Source: Chrysomallon squamiferum (taxonomy: Eukaryota; Mollusca; Gastropoda; Neomphalida; Peltospiridae). Taken from it: a stretch of 64,000 nucleotides of DNA. Where the stretch lies: positions 41,722,974 through 41,786,973 of the forward strand of contig CM022670.1 in assembly GCA_012295275.1 (NCBI GenBank). The letters are read 5' to 3'. The notes under the pieces were generated by a model. The model worked only from the letters and a program-made list of their open reading frames with translations. It was not told where the DNA came from and made no database searches. Each line of letters opens with the position of its first letter. Positions within the stretch are counted from its first letter, which is position 1. This document shows positions 1 through 11,514 of the stretch, piece by piece. Position numbers and translations under genes: made by a program.

Positions 1-159
1 ATTTACTATTCTAGTCATCATTTATCTTTGTATTCAACTTAGGTGAGAATATCGAATAATACTTTATCAAACAACAATGAAAATATTCTTACTGAGATAA
101 TAAATAAATAAATAAATAAATAAAGGAAAGCCAGTACAAGAAATGTGAAACTGTTTCAG

Positions 160-472
160 AGGATATGGTTCTGACTGGACCCACAGTCACCCGGCAGAAC
201 GAGCCAGTCGAGTACGTGTGTAAAATTCCAGTCAAACAAATTACAGACGTACCCATGGCTTTCTTCGTCTCTCAGATGTCAACATGCGCTGTGTTCCCAG
301 ACTGCAGCACTCGTGGTGTTCTGAACGGCTATCAGTGTAAATGTGTGAACTCCACGGACAAAGCTTCCTACTACCTCATGAAAGTCAAAAATCCTGAAAT
401 GCTGTATGGTCCTTTGGTGTCTTGCGGATTTCAGGATCAGATCAGCAACATAATTGAGCTGTAGGTTGTAGG
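160..472 (+). CDS. B-type Ig-like domain exon of gene 1
   Basis: 313-nt exon with phases 1 and 2. Cysteine spacing is C-x21-C-x5-C-x10-C-x-C-x26-C. The first and last cysteines sit where the B- and F-strand cysteines of an Ig fold would be; the four extra cysteines probably form two more bridges (inference). Confidence 0.75.
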
Positions 473-576
473 GTAAGTTTTTGTTTTGGTTCTTTTAAAA
501 AAAAAATATTGTCATATATACGCAACTGCACACGCAGACACATAAAGTACCACCATCATCTAATTATCCAAACTAA

Positions 577-635
<59 letters not shown>

Positions 636-798
636 AAACAACAACAAAAAAATACAAAAAAAAAAAAAAAAACCAATAAAAAAACAATTATTATATTTAA
701 ATAAAATAAAAGCTTTGACACATAAAGAAGGATATAATAAATATATTTGATTTAATTTCAGTGCAATGAATCGACCACTCATTGGAAAGCAGAAGTAA
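160..798 (+). CDS. Ig-like secreted protein gene 1, 3' part (B-type domain exon plus tail exon)
   Basis: Partial gene; its signal and A-type exons would lie left of the window. The B-type exon is 160..472 (after a TTTCAG acceptor, before GTAAGT) and the tail exon 762..798. The domain has the six cysteines of the cluster, an NST glycosylation sequon and the SYYLM strand typical of Ig-like folds before the last cysteine. The exon starts with two bases of a codon and ends two bases into one, as in genes 3 and 4. A TAG at 462-464 replaces the CAA or CGA codon found in genes 3 and 2, so the protein would end just after the last strand and lose about 15 tail residues. The tail exon frame itself stays open to TAA at 796-798 and encodes PLIGKQK, similar to FLIGK and FFIGK in genes 2 and 3. 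Function unknown; secretion is inferred from the paralogues. Confidence 0.7.
580..690. repeat. (AAT)n and poly-A tract
   Basis: About 14 AAT units followed by interrupted A-runs, in the last intron of gene 1. Open frames through it are low-complexity artefacts. Confidence 0.9.
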
Positions 799-1197
799 AA
801 ACATAAAAGAATAAAATAAAATGAAATAAAGAAAACTAGATTCTGATTGATAACCCGTTGTACATATAGTTTGTAAGGGAGGAGGAATACACGATGGAAA
901 AAATAATTTTAGCGATAAACGCAACAAAACTGATCGAAAACAGCAAATACTGATAACTGAGATTCTAACAATGTAGTATTGCTGTTAATCACTATGAGAC
1001 AAATACATACATAGACTGAACTATGTCAGTACGTGAATATACAACGTATTGCATACACTTATACGCAAACCTCAGTCAGTCAATAATAATTATGTTAATT
1101 AGCATCAGAAAACCAGCACGTTTTTAGGAATATAACAGTTCAACATAGCACAACATGATATAACGTAACATAACTCAATAACACAACAAATGCCACA

Positions 1198-1247
<50 letters not shown>

Positions 1248-2721
1248 CATACAAATATACATTTTTGTAGATGCTACGTTAGTTTACGTGATGCTGTATA
1301 ATCTTACATTTTCTAAGTTTCTGTCGTCTTCTGCTGGGTGGTTTCATTATATATTAATTATATCTGGTGCAGCATGTTTAACCATTTAGCTCATTTTATC
1401 ATCATCATCATCATCATCATCACCGCCATCATAATCATTATTATTATTGTTATTTTTGTTTTTCTTTTATTATTATGATAATTATCAGAATCGTCATCAT
1501 TATTATTTCCCCTTTAATAAATGTAGATTTATTTTATGAAACTAAAAAAGAAACGTGCAATATGGCATCGACCAGTTAGACCAAAGCAGTGAGGAATGGC
1601 AGTCAGTCTGATAGACGTAACACAGTGTGTGGAATGTTCAGTAAACACAAAGTTACTAAACAAAGTTACACTGAACCGTCATGTTCTGTAGTCATCTGAA
1701 ACGTTGATGTTGTTTTGTTTGGTGTTTTATATTTAACCGAAAGGCAGTCGACTTCGTAATCTAATTTTATACATAACAATAAACATCTCCTACCTTTCCA
1801 GCCAACTTATTTATAGCTGAAATAAGCAATTTCATAATTAACAGATCAGTTTCATAGTTTGTTTCACAAAATAATAAACGTTTACCAGATCTGTAAAATG
1901 CCTCATTCAAAGACTGTTTTTTTGTATTAGTGATAGCCATTGATGTGATGTAACAGGACTGCATGACAGATGTACGTGTGGTCAAGTATAGTCAACCTAC
2001 GCAATATTTGTCTACTGATCAAATCCACAGACTTCAACATTGTAAGAAGTGAAAGCTTTGTTTTAAACGTATTCATTTTTAGACGGATTAGAACATTTTA
2101 TTATCTATTTTTCCACACATATATACACACACACACATATACACACATACATATACACACATACATAGACACACACACACATATATATATATACACACAC
2201 ACACAGACACATATTTTAAATTTTGTCAAGTACATTATTAGCATCATTTAATACATATCCGTTTGCTTAACTCTTTAGAAACAAAAGTATATGTCTCTAG
2301 TTATAAAGTAGAATGTTAAATGTAAACAAAATGCTGTGTTATACGTGGATATGGGTAAGCGATTGCTTTAAAACTTCTTCAACATATTTTTGAAATCTAC
2401 CATTGTCAGATTTGTGTGACTCATATAATGTTCCAAATCAAAACTGATTCAATTCATGCTTTTACAGATGATATTATATTAGTATTTATTTACTTATTTT
2501 ATTATAAAATCAGCTGTGTGATTATTTCATACTGCAATAAGGTTAGCAGCATCAGCTTTACAATGTTTTCATTAAAACTAAAATATATAAATAAATGACG
2601 TGAAATAAAACTAAACTGTTGATGTCAATCTGATAATGTGTCCCACTAACATCTGGTGTATGCAGATGTGCTGTGTGAATATATTCACAGATAGCTTTAG
2701 AGACACACACCAGATTCAGAG
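799..2721. other. Intergenic region, genes 1 to 2
   Basis: No gene seen. It holds an (AAT)n tract (1198-1246), ATC/ATT tracts (1397-1510) and a mixed CA/TA tract (2120-2215). From about 1590 it is recognisably similar to 12,085-12,921 upstream of gene 3, including the stretch around 2255-2600 that mirrors 12,455-12,760. A TTATAAAG motif is kept at about 2300 and 12,500 and could be promoter-related, but no start site can be assigned. Confidence 0.6.
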
Positions 2722-3129
2722 ATGGGTTTTTTACCTGCAGCATTTGTTTTCTTTTCTATAAATGCACACATCTCAGGTACTTAGTTTTTCATATCTATTG
2801 TTGAATATGTGTTTATTTTATATATATAGCTTTCCCTGCTACATTACAGAACTTTTATTTAATGCTAAGAAAACACTGATCACAACACTACTACCACTGC
2901 ACATTTTTAAACGATGAACCAATAAATTTATAACTAACAAATTATAAGTTAAATCTTTGTTTATCGAGCTGATAAATCATTGAAAGTTTAAATTAGTATT
3001 AACCCATTGAGGTGCATCAGTGAAACATTTCGTAAACGTTTTACCCAATTTTCTTCTATGTTACTTGTAGCTCCAAATCCCCGTTAACCATAATATTGCT
3101 AAAATACTACTACTACTACTACTACTACT

Positions 3130-3191
<62 letters not shown>

Positions 3192-6100
3192 GCTAATAAT
3201 AATAATAATGATAAGTTAATTCATCATGAATGCTTCGCTAGGTAATCCAGATCGAAGTGAGAAAGGTATACAACACTGCTCTTGCAAAGGTGCGCTGCTT
3301 AGTACAACACTGCTCTTACAAAGGTGCGCTGCTTAGTACAACACTGCTCTTACAAAGCTGCTTAGTACAACACTACTGCTCTTACAAACTACCGCTGCTT
3401 AGTACAACACTGCACAAAGCTGCTTAGTACAACACTGCTCTTACAAAGGTGCTACTACTTTACTACAACACTGCTCTTACAAAGCTGCTTAGTACAACAC
3501 TGCTCTTACAACTACTACGCTGCTTACTACAACACTGCTCTTACTAAGGTGCGCTACTTTAGTACTACTACTACTACTTACTACTAGCTGCTTTAATAAT
3601 AACAATGATAAGTTACAAAGGAATGCTTCTGCCAGGTAACACCTCTTACAAAGTGAGAAAGGTATTAGTACAACACTGCTCTTACAAAGGTTGCGCGCTT
3701 TAGTACAACACTGCTCTTACAAAGCCGCTGCTTAGTACAACACTGCTCTTACAAAGCCGCTTAGTACAACACTGTTTTACAAAGGTGCGCTGCTTAGTAC
3801 AACACTGCTCTTACAAAGCTGCTTAGTACAACACTGCTCTTACAAAGGTGCGCTGCTTAGTACAACACTGCTCTTACAAAGGTGCGCTGCTTAGTACAAC
3901 ACTGCTCTTACAAAGGTGCGCTGCTTAGTACAACACTGCTCTTACAAAGGTGCGCTGCTTAGTACAACACTGCTCTTACAAAGGTGCGCTGCTTAGTACA
4001 ACACTGCTCTTACAAAGCTGCTTAGTACAACACTGCTCTTACAAAGGTGCGCTGCTTAGTACAACACTGCTCTTACAAAGGTGCGCTGCTTAGTACAACA
4101 CTGCTCTTACAAAGCTGCTTAGTACAACACTGCTCTTACAAAGGTGCGCTGCTTAGTACAACACTGCTCTTACAAAGCTGCTTAGTACAACACTGCTCTT
4201 ACAAAGGTGCGCTGCTTAGTACAACACTGCTCTTACAAAGCTGCTTAGTACAACACTGCTCTTACAAAGGTGCGCTGCTTAGTACAACACTGCTCTTACA
4301 AAGCTGCTTAGTACAACACTGCTCTTACAAAGGTGCGCTGCTTAGTACAACACTGCTCTTACAAAGGTGCGCTGCTTTAGTACAACACTGCTCTTACAAA
4401 GCCGCTTTAGTACAACACTGCTCTTACAAAGGTGCGCTGCTTAGTACAACACTGCTCTTACAAAGCTGCTTAGTACAACACTGCTCTTACAAAGCTGCTT
4501 AGTACAACACTGCTCTTACAAAGGTGCGCTGCTTAGTACAACACTGCTCTTACAAAGGCCTTTTAGTACAACACTGCTCTTACAAAGCTGCTTTAGTACA
4601 ACACTGCTCTTACAAAGCTGCTTTAGTACAACACTGCTCTTACAAAGCCGCTTAGTACAACACTGCTCTTACAAAGCTGCTGCTTTAGTACAACACTGCT
4701 CTTACAAAGGTGCGCTGCTTTTAGTACAACACTGCTCTTACAAAGGTGCGCTGCTTAGTACAACACTGCTCTTACAAAGGTGCGCTGCTTAGTACAACAC
4801 TGCTCTTACAAAGCCGCTGCTTAGTACAACACTGCTCTTACAAAGCTGCTTAGTACAACACTGCTTTAGCTTAGTACAACACTGTTCTTACAAAGGTGCG
4901 CTGCTTAGTACAACACTGCTCTTACAAAGGTGCGCTGCTTTAGTACAACACTGCTCTTACAAAGGTGCGCTGCTTAGTACAACACTGCTCTTACAAAGGT
5001 GCGCTGCTTAGTACAACACTGCTCTTACAAAGCTGCTTAGTACAACACTGCTCTTACAAAGGTGCGCTGCTTAGTACAACACTGCTCTTACAAAGCTGCT
5101 TAGTACAACACTGCTCTTACAAAGGTGCGCTGCTTAGTACAACACTGCTCTTACAAAGGTGCGCTGCTTAGTACAACACTGCTCTTACAAAGCTGCTTAG
5201 TACAACACTGCTCTTACAAAGGTGCGCTGCTTAGTACAACACTGCTCTTACAAAGGTGCGCTGCTTAGTACAACACTGCTCTTACAAAGCTGCTTAGTAC
5301 AACACTGCTCTTACAAAGGTGCGCTGCTTAGTACAACACTGCTCTTACAAAGCTGCTTTAGTACAACACTGCTCTTACAAAGGTGCGCTGCTTAGTACAA
5401 CACTGCTCTTACAAAGGTGCGCTGCTTTAGTACAACACTGCTCTTACAAAGCTGCTTAGTACAACACTGCTCTTACAAAGGTGCGCTGCTTAGTACAACA
5501 CTGCTCTTACAAAGCTGCTTAGTACAACACTGCTCTTACAAAGCTGCTTAGTACAACACTGCTCTTACAAAGGTGCGCTGCTTAGTACAACACTGCTCTT
5601 ACAAAGCTGCTTAGTACAACACTGCTCTTACAAAGCTGCTTAGTACAACACTGCTCTTACAAAGCTGCTTAGTACAACACTGCTCTTACAAAGCTGCTTA
5701 GTACAACACTGCTCTTACAAAGGTGCGCTGCTTAGTACAACACTGCTCTTACAAAGCTGCTTAGTACAACACTGCTCTTACAAAGCTGCTTAGTACAACA
5801 CTGCTCTTACAAAGCTGCTTAGTACAACACTGCTCTTACAAAGCTGCTTAGTACAACACTGCTCTTACAAAGGTGCGCTGCTTAGTACAACACTGCTCTT
5901 ACAAAGGTGCGCTGCTTAGTACAACACTGCTCTTACAAAGGTGCGCTGCTTAGTACAACACTGCTCTTACAAAGGTGCGCTGCTTTAGTACAACACTGCT
6001 CTTACAAAGCTGCTTAGTACAACACTGCTTTACAAAGGTGCTGCTTAGTACAACACTGCTCTTACAAAGGTGCGCTGCTTAGTACAACACTGCTCTTACA

Positions 6101-9100
6101 AAGCTGCTTAGTACAACACTGCTCTTACAAAGGTGCGCTGCTTAGTACAACACTGCTCTTACAAAGGTGCGCTGCTTAGTACAACACTGCTCTTACAAAG
6201 GTGCGCTGCTTAGTACAACACTGCTCTTACAAAGCTGCTTAGTACAACACTGCTCTTACAAAGCTGCTTAGTACAACACTGCTCTTACAAAGGTGCGCTG
6301 CTTAGTACAACACTGCTCTTACAAAGCTGCTTAGTACAACACTGCTCTTACAAAGGTGCGCTGCTTAGTACAACACTGCTCTTACAAAGCTGCTTAGTAC
6401 AACACTGCTCTTACAAAGCTGCTTAGTACAACACTGCTCTTACAAAGGTGCGCTGCTTAGTACAACACTGCTCTTACAAAGGTGCGCTGCTTAGTACAAC
6501 ACTGCTCTTACAAAGCTGCTTAGTACAACACTGCTCTTACAAAGGTGCGCTGCTTAGTACAACACTGCTCTTACAAAGGTGCGCTGCTTAGTACAACACT
6601 GCTCTTACAAAGCTGCTTAGTACAACACTGCTCTTACAAAGCTGCTTAGTACAACACTGCTCTTACAAAGGTGCGCTGCTTAGTACAACACTGCTCTTAC
6701 AAAGCTGCTTAGTACAACACTGTTAAAATGAATGCAGCTCTTGAATGCAGCATGCAGATCTTTAGAAACAGTTAGAGAGACGAAAGTGAATCTGTCAAAA
6801 TTTGTTTCAATAATATCTTCATTTGTATATTTTTATTTTATTTTTCAGAGTCCACACGAGTTTTTACTGGTATTTACTTTGATTTTATTATTATTATTTT
6901 TTTTTTCCTATTATTTTTTTTTTTAAATCCAATATTAAAAAAAAATTATTAAAAAGAAAAACAGTAATTTAGTAAAAAGATAAAAAATAATAGCGATAAC
7001 AAGAAGAAAATACATCAATATTTCTACTGTTCTCTCACTGCTCATTCTTTTTCTGTATTATTATTATTATTATTGTTGTCGTTGTAGTCGTTGTTATATT
7101 CAAAAGAATCTTTGAACCACATATACTTTTGTCAAGATATTTAATAATAAATGAAACAAACTATTTTCACTGAAACTGTTTTAGAGGATTTGGAACTGAA
7201 TGGAACAAGAGCAGTTGCAGGCGGTAAAAGCGCTCAGTATATGTGCAGAATTCCTGTAAAACAAATAAAGGAATATCCTGTGACTTTTCTTCCGTTTGGA
7301 AAGACGGTTTGTTCTATATTCCCAAACTGCAGTGTTAAAGCTATCGACGGCTTTGAATGCAAATGTTTGAAGTCCACAGACAATGCATCTTATTTCTTCT
7401 TGAGTATTAAAAAGACCACAAGAAGGTTTGGATTTTTAATATATTGCTCGTTTCACGGTCAAAAGAGTAACAAATTGTGGGTAATGGTTTACAGTAAGTT
7501 TTTCATGTTATATTTCTATCCATAAATGTCAGATATATTTACAAAACTCTCTGTATATGTATGTTTCTGTCTGTCTGTCTGTCTGTCTTTCCCTCTTCTA
7601 ACAATGCAGAGACACGCTTGCGTATTTTACGCACACTCGTGTAGAATGCGTATAAACACTTGTGCGTCAAATAAGTATGTTCACAATTATTACGTACAAA
7701 TATACATTAAATATTGTCAAACATTTAATTACAAAGTTACAAAAATATATTAAATAATGAATGTGTTCGTATACTGACCTAAATATATACAATAAATTAG
7801 TAAATATGTTCCTACAAAGATATACTTTAACTCATTACTAACAAATAGTCCTCCTTTATACGTCCATCTGATTCTGTTATTACTTTGATTCTGTTATTAC
7901 TCTGATTCTGTTATTACTCTGATTCTGTTATTACTTTGATTCTGTTATTACTCTGATTCTGTTATTACTCTGATTCTGTTATTACTTTGATTCTGTTATT
8001 ACTCTGATTCTGTTATTACTTTGATTCTGTTATTACTCTGATTCTGTTATTACTCTGATTCTGTTATTACTTTGATTCTGTTATTACTCTGATTCTGTTA
8101 TTACTTTGATTCTGTTATTACCTGATTCTGTTATTACTCTGATTCTGTTATTACTTTGATTCTGTTATTACTCTGATTCTGTTATTACTTTGATTCTGTT
8201 ATTACCTGATTCTGTTATTACTCTGATTCTGTTATTACTTTGATTCTGTTATTACTCTGATTCTGTTATTACTCTGATTCTGTTATTACTTTGATTCTGT
8301 TATTACTCTGATTCTGTTATTACTTTGATTCTGTTATTACTCTGATTCTGTTATTACTCTGATTCTGTTATTACTTTGATTCTGTTATTACTCTGATTCT
8401 GTTATTACTCTGATTCTGTTATTACTCTGATTCTGTTATTACTCTGATTCTGTTATTACTTTGATTCTGTTATTACTCTGATTCTGTTATTACTTTGATT
8501 CTGTTATTACTCTGATTCTGTTATTACTCTGATTCTGTTATTACTCTGATTCTGTTATTACTCTGATTCTGTTATTACTCTGATTCTGTTATTACTTTTA
8601 CTTTGCGCTGCACTTCGCCTGCAGTGGTCCTAACAAAGAGTTTTAATGTTTTAAATGCCTGTAAGCTTTGTTTTATATCTTTCTTGTTAAAACTTGACAC
8701 TTTCTGTAACACTTCCACCAACACAAATCACTAATAATGTTTTTTCTACGAGCAATAATAGTACTTAACAGTGTGATTGCATTCAAAATCTCAAATCTTG
8801 AACTTATATATATAGATAATTGTATATGTGTCTGAGCGTGTGTGTGTGATAGAAATAAAAATTAGAATTATCAAATGTAGTAATCGACACATATAAAGAA
8901 CTGTACAGTAATGACATATATGTTATTTAGAATACCTACGTGTCCAGTTCTAGATAGTAACATTACAATTTGTTGTAGTTCAGTATTAAAATTAATTTGA
9001 ACATACCTTTATCTGTTTTTATTTTATTTTCAGAAATGTACCATTTCGATACTGGTATTTCATTTTTTTCTCATAATTAATATCAAAAATAATATATAAC

Positions 9101-9175
9101 AACATAGGTAACAACAACAAAAGCAAGAAAAATATCAATAACATATCCCGATGTTATCATTATTCATTCGTTTTC

Positions 9176-9237
<62 letters not shown>

Positions 9238-9798
9238 GTATTTATTGTTATGGTTATTTTGTATTTTTTTATTAGTATATTTGATCTATTCTTTTTTAAT
9301 ACAACTTTATTTTTATATTTTCAGTTAGCTTTACATTCAGCTTATGTCAGAACATCGAGAAATACCTTTGTAAACATAGTCAAATTATTTTCACTAACAT
9401 ACGAAATTAATTGTTTTAGAGAATATAGCATTGTCGGGACCTACAATCATTAGAGGTAATGAACCAATTGCGTATGAGTGCAAAGTTCCTTTGAAACAAC
9501 AACGAAGAACATTTTTACTAACAGACGCACCTATGAAGTTTCTGGTCAGTCAAGGAGTAATGTGCAGTGTGTACCCAGACTGCAATGTTCGTGAATATTT
9601 CGGCGGCTATGAATGTAACTGTGTGAACTCCACAGACAAAGCTTCTTACTACCTCATGACTATTAAAATCCCAAAGACATTAATGGTCCTTTGGTGTATT
9701 GCGCATTTGACGGTCATGTGAGCAATATAATTGTTCTTCGAGGTATAGAGTAAGTTGATATTGAATATACATATAAATACATACATACATACATACAT

Positions 9799-9851
<53 letters not shown>

Positions 9852-10093
9852 ACTATGGCTTTTACCACTGCGTAATGTATTTTTTAACCACCTTTTCTCA
9901 CACACACACTTGCACATGCCTACTTACATATTAACCTGTCATTCAGATGTGTTCAGTCCACGATCTTATAGCTGAAAAATAAAATCGCAGTACATTTCTC
10001 TAATAATAATAATAATAATAACAAACATATTTAGGAAGATATAATAAAAATATTTGTATTATTTTCAGACCAAAGTTTCTCATTGGGAAGTAG
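2722..10093 (+). CDS. Ig-like secreted protein gene 2 (two domains; frameshift in the second)
   Basis: Four exons fit: signal exon 2722..2776, A-type domain 7185..7493, B-type domain 9420..9749 and tail 10069..10093. All junctions are GT-AG. The signal exon reads MGFLPAAFVFFSINAHIS, a typical hydrophobic secretion signal, and ends in phase 1. The B-type exon lacks one base near 9682 relative to genes 1 and 3; the actual frame runs into TGA at 9719-9721 before the last cysteine. The tail exon would encode PKFLIGK and a TAG stop. Intron 1 (4.4 kb) is mostly satellite and intron 2 holds a 17-bp minisatellite. It could be a young pseudogene, or the missing base could be a sequencing error. Role unknown; an extracellular recognition protein is plausible by fold only. 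Confidence 0.7.
3105..3265. repeat. (CTA)n tract and flank of the satellite
   Basis: A nearly pure CTA triplet tract to about 3190, then a short AAT run and about 60 bp of unique flank that reappears in altered form at 3590-3665. Confidence 0.85.
3266..6722 (+). repeat. 29/34-bp satellite array in intron 1 of gene 2
   Basis: About 3.4 kb of tandem units, roughly 100-110 copies estimated from length. The short unit is 29 bp (GCTGCTTAGTACAACACTGC then TCTTACAAA); the long unit has five extra bases (GTGCG) near its start, making 34 bp. One short plus one long unit is 63 bp, a multiple of three, so alternating stretches give long open frames (for example 4047-4502) that are not genes. The first 400 bp are degenerate and mixed with CTA triplets. 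Confidence 0.95.
6723..7184. other. 3' end of intron 1, gene 2
   Basis: Low-complexity T-, A- and ATT-rich sequence. It is similar to 13,460-13,882 before the equivalent exon of gene 3. No separate gene seen. Confidence 0.6.
7185..7493 (+). CDS. A-type Ig-like domain exon of gene 2
   Basis: 309-nt symmetric phase 1-1 exon, preceded by TTTTAG and followed by GTAAGT. It shares a near-identical core (KQIKEYPVTFLPFGKTVC) with the A-type exon of gene 3. Its sequon is NAS, four residues further on than the NST of B-type domains, in the same loop before the SYFFL strand. Confidence 0.8.
7568..7590. repeat. (CTGT)n tract
   Basis: Short tetranucleotide run downstream of the A-type exon, at the position where gene 3 has a (TC)n tract. 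Confidence 0.8.
7866..8597 (+). repeat. 17-bp minisatellite in intron 2 of gene 2
   Basis: About 43 units of GATTCTGTTATTACTYT, where Y is T or C, with two shortened units near 8121 and 8205. The T and C variants are interleaved in repeating blocks, so the array probably grew by copying multi-unit segments. Confidence 0.95.
9178..9237. repeat. (ATT)n tract
   Basis: About 19 ATT units upstream of the B-type exon of gene 2. Confidence 0.95.
9420..9749 (+). CDS. B-type Ig-like domain exon of gene 2, frameshifted
   Basis: The frame joins gene 2's A-type exon as AAG (K) then NIAL. Compared with genes 1, 3 and 4 it has six or seven extra residues (RRTFLL region) between the first two cysteines, and lacks one base near 9682. 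Sequence after the deletion still matches the family in the +1 frame up to the donor at 9750, so the break is recent or technical. Confidence 0.75.
9778..9850. repeat. (TACA)n(CA)n(TA)n compound microsatellite
   Basis: Begins about 30 bp after the B-type donor. Genes 3 and 4 have CA/TA tracts at the same place. Confidence 0.95.
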
Positions 10094-10724
10094 AAGATAA
10101 AAAGAAAATTTAATTTAAAAAGTAATCAATAAAAATAAAAATAACTGTTGATACGTGTAACATAGTTTGTTAGAAATGCACCACAAATGGCAGACGAGGA
10201 AAAACGAGACCAGTTTTCTAGTAAGTGTGTAGTGGTGATGTGATTAATGTGTAACCCGCAAAAAACTATTATATACTATTAATTGAACTAATTATACTGA
10301 TATAATAGGTTACATTCACTGGTATTTACAAACCTCAAACAGTCAGTAATATGTTAATTAAATAAATTAAAAAAACGACAGAAACTTCGAAAACGTAAGA
10401 TTATACAACATGAGGTAACATAACGTGGTATCTCCAAAAAGTTATATTTGTATTGTTTTATTATTATTATTATTGTTGTTGTTGTTATCAACACCATCAT
10501 CATCATTATTATTATTTCCATTAAATAAATGTCGATTTATTTATGAAGCTAGACAAAACTAATAATAAAACTAATAATAATAATAAAAAAATAATATAAT
10601 ATAACAACAAAATAAAAGTCAAAAAAACAAAAAAAACAAAAAACAAAATGTTGACGTTATCAATTAAAATAAATAAAAAACAGATTCATGCATCGTAAAT
10701 AAAAAACAGATTGATGTACAATAT
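10094..10724. other. 3' flank of gene 2
   Basis: Likely 3' UTR and spacer. Positions 10,130-10,330 are very similar to 16,770-16,970 after gene 3. Both contain a short ATG frame (MADEEKRDQFS or MTDEEKRDQFS) ending at a GTAAGTGTG donor-like site near 10,221 and 16,861. I could not connect it to a following exon. Confidence 0.5.
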
Positions 10725-11275
10725 TTATATTCACTGAGAATTCTGCATTTTTTTTTTTTTTTATAAATGTACACATTTTCATATCTATTGATTACATATT
10801 TATTTTATATAAATATTTCATGGTCAGAAATTTTCCTAGTATTTATATATACAGTAATGTTTCTTTCATTCTTCAGAATATCCAGAACTTGTCCATTTCA
10901 ATTTTTGATCGCTATGTGACATCTACATTAAAGGATGCCAATTTTCATAGGTTTTCATTAATTCTAGAAAAACCCATATTAGAGTAATGGAAAGACTTCT
11001 ACTAATATTATTGCTACTGCTACTGCAAGAACAACAACAACAACAATTACTGCAATTACTACTACCACTCCCACTACCATTACTATCGTTGCTAATACTA
11101 ATAATTCTGGTAATGATAAATTTATTTATAATTTAAAACTTCTGTGACAGATTCATTTATTCATACCATTTTTTAAGGTTTGCTTCTAATTTTGAGTGTT
11201 GATAATAATTACAATAACTGTAACGATGTTTTATTTAAAACGTGAAATAGTACCACATGACATTTGTGTTACAGA
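10725..11275 (+). pseudogene. Relic of an Ig-family gene: decayed signal exon and intron 1 segment
   Basis: Positions 10,735-10,820 match the region around the gene 2 signal exon (ATTCACTGA..., CTGCAtttt..., TATAAATGTACACAT, then the early-intron motif TTTTCATATCTATTGA), with the coding part collapsed into a T-run. The next 400 bp match intron 1 of gene 4 read on the - strand (24,028-23,600) and the second relic at 18,525-19,010. A 36-codon open frame at about 10,891-10,987 after a TTCTTCAG site is shared with the second relic, but has stop codons in the gene 4 copy, so I do not call it coding. Confidence 0.55.
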
Positions 11276-11514
11276 ATTCAGCTGTAATTCGTTCCAGTCA
11301 ATGACCTGACTATTACTTAAATATGTGCAGTGATATACTTTGTCAACTAAAATTAATCTATTTGGAAATGTGTAATGAGTCTAATCTAAAGCACAAAAAT
11401 AACAAATATAGACCTATAATTTTCTACACGAAAAAGTATTGAAATAGGATCAGAATTTGAAAACTGTGGCATCTGTGTCTGGACTTTAGTGAAAATGTTT
11501 AGGATAATAATTAG

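Noticed and set aside
4047-4502. 151-codon open frame of repeated LVQHCSYKGALL units
   Set aside because: It is the 63-bp pair of satellite units, which happens to lack stops in one frame; it is interrupted elsewhere in the array and lies in an intron.
10891-10987. 36-codon conserved frame after a good acceptor, duplicated at 18,651
   Set aside because: The matching segment in gene 4 intron 1 has stops, and the flanks of the two copies are as conserved as the frame, so it looks like shared intronic sequence.
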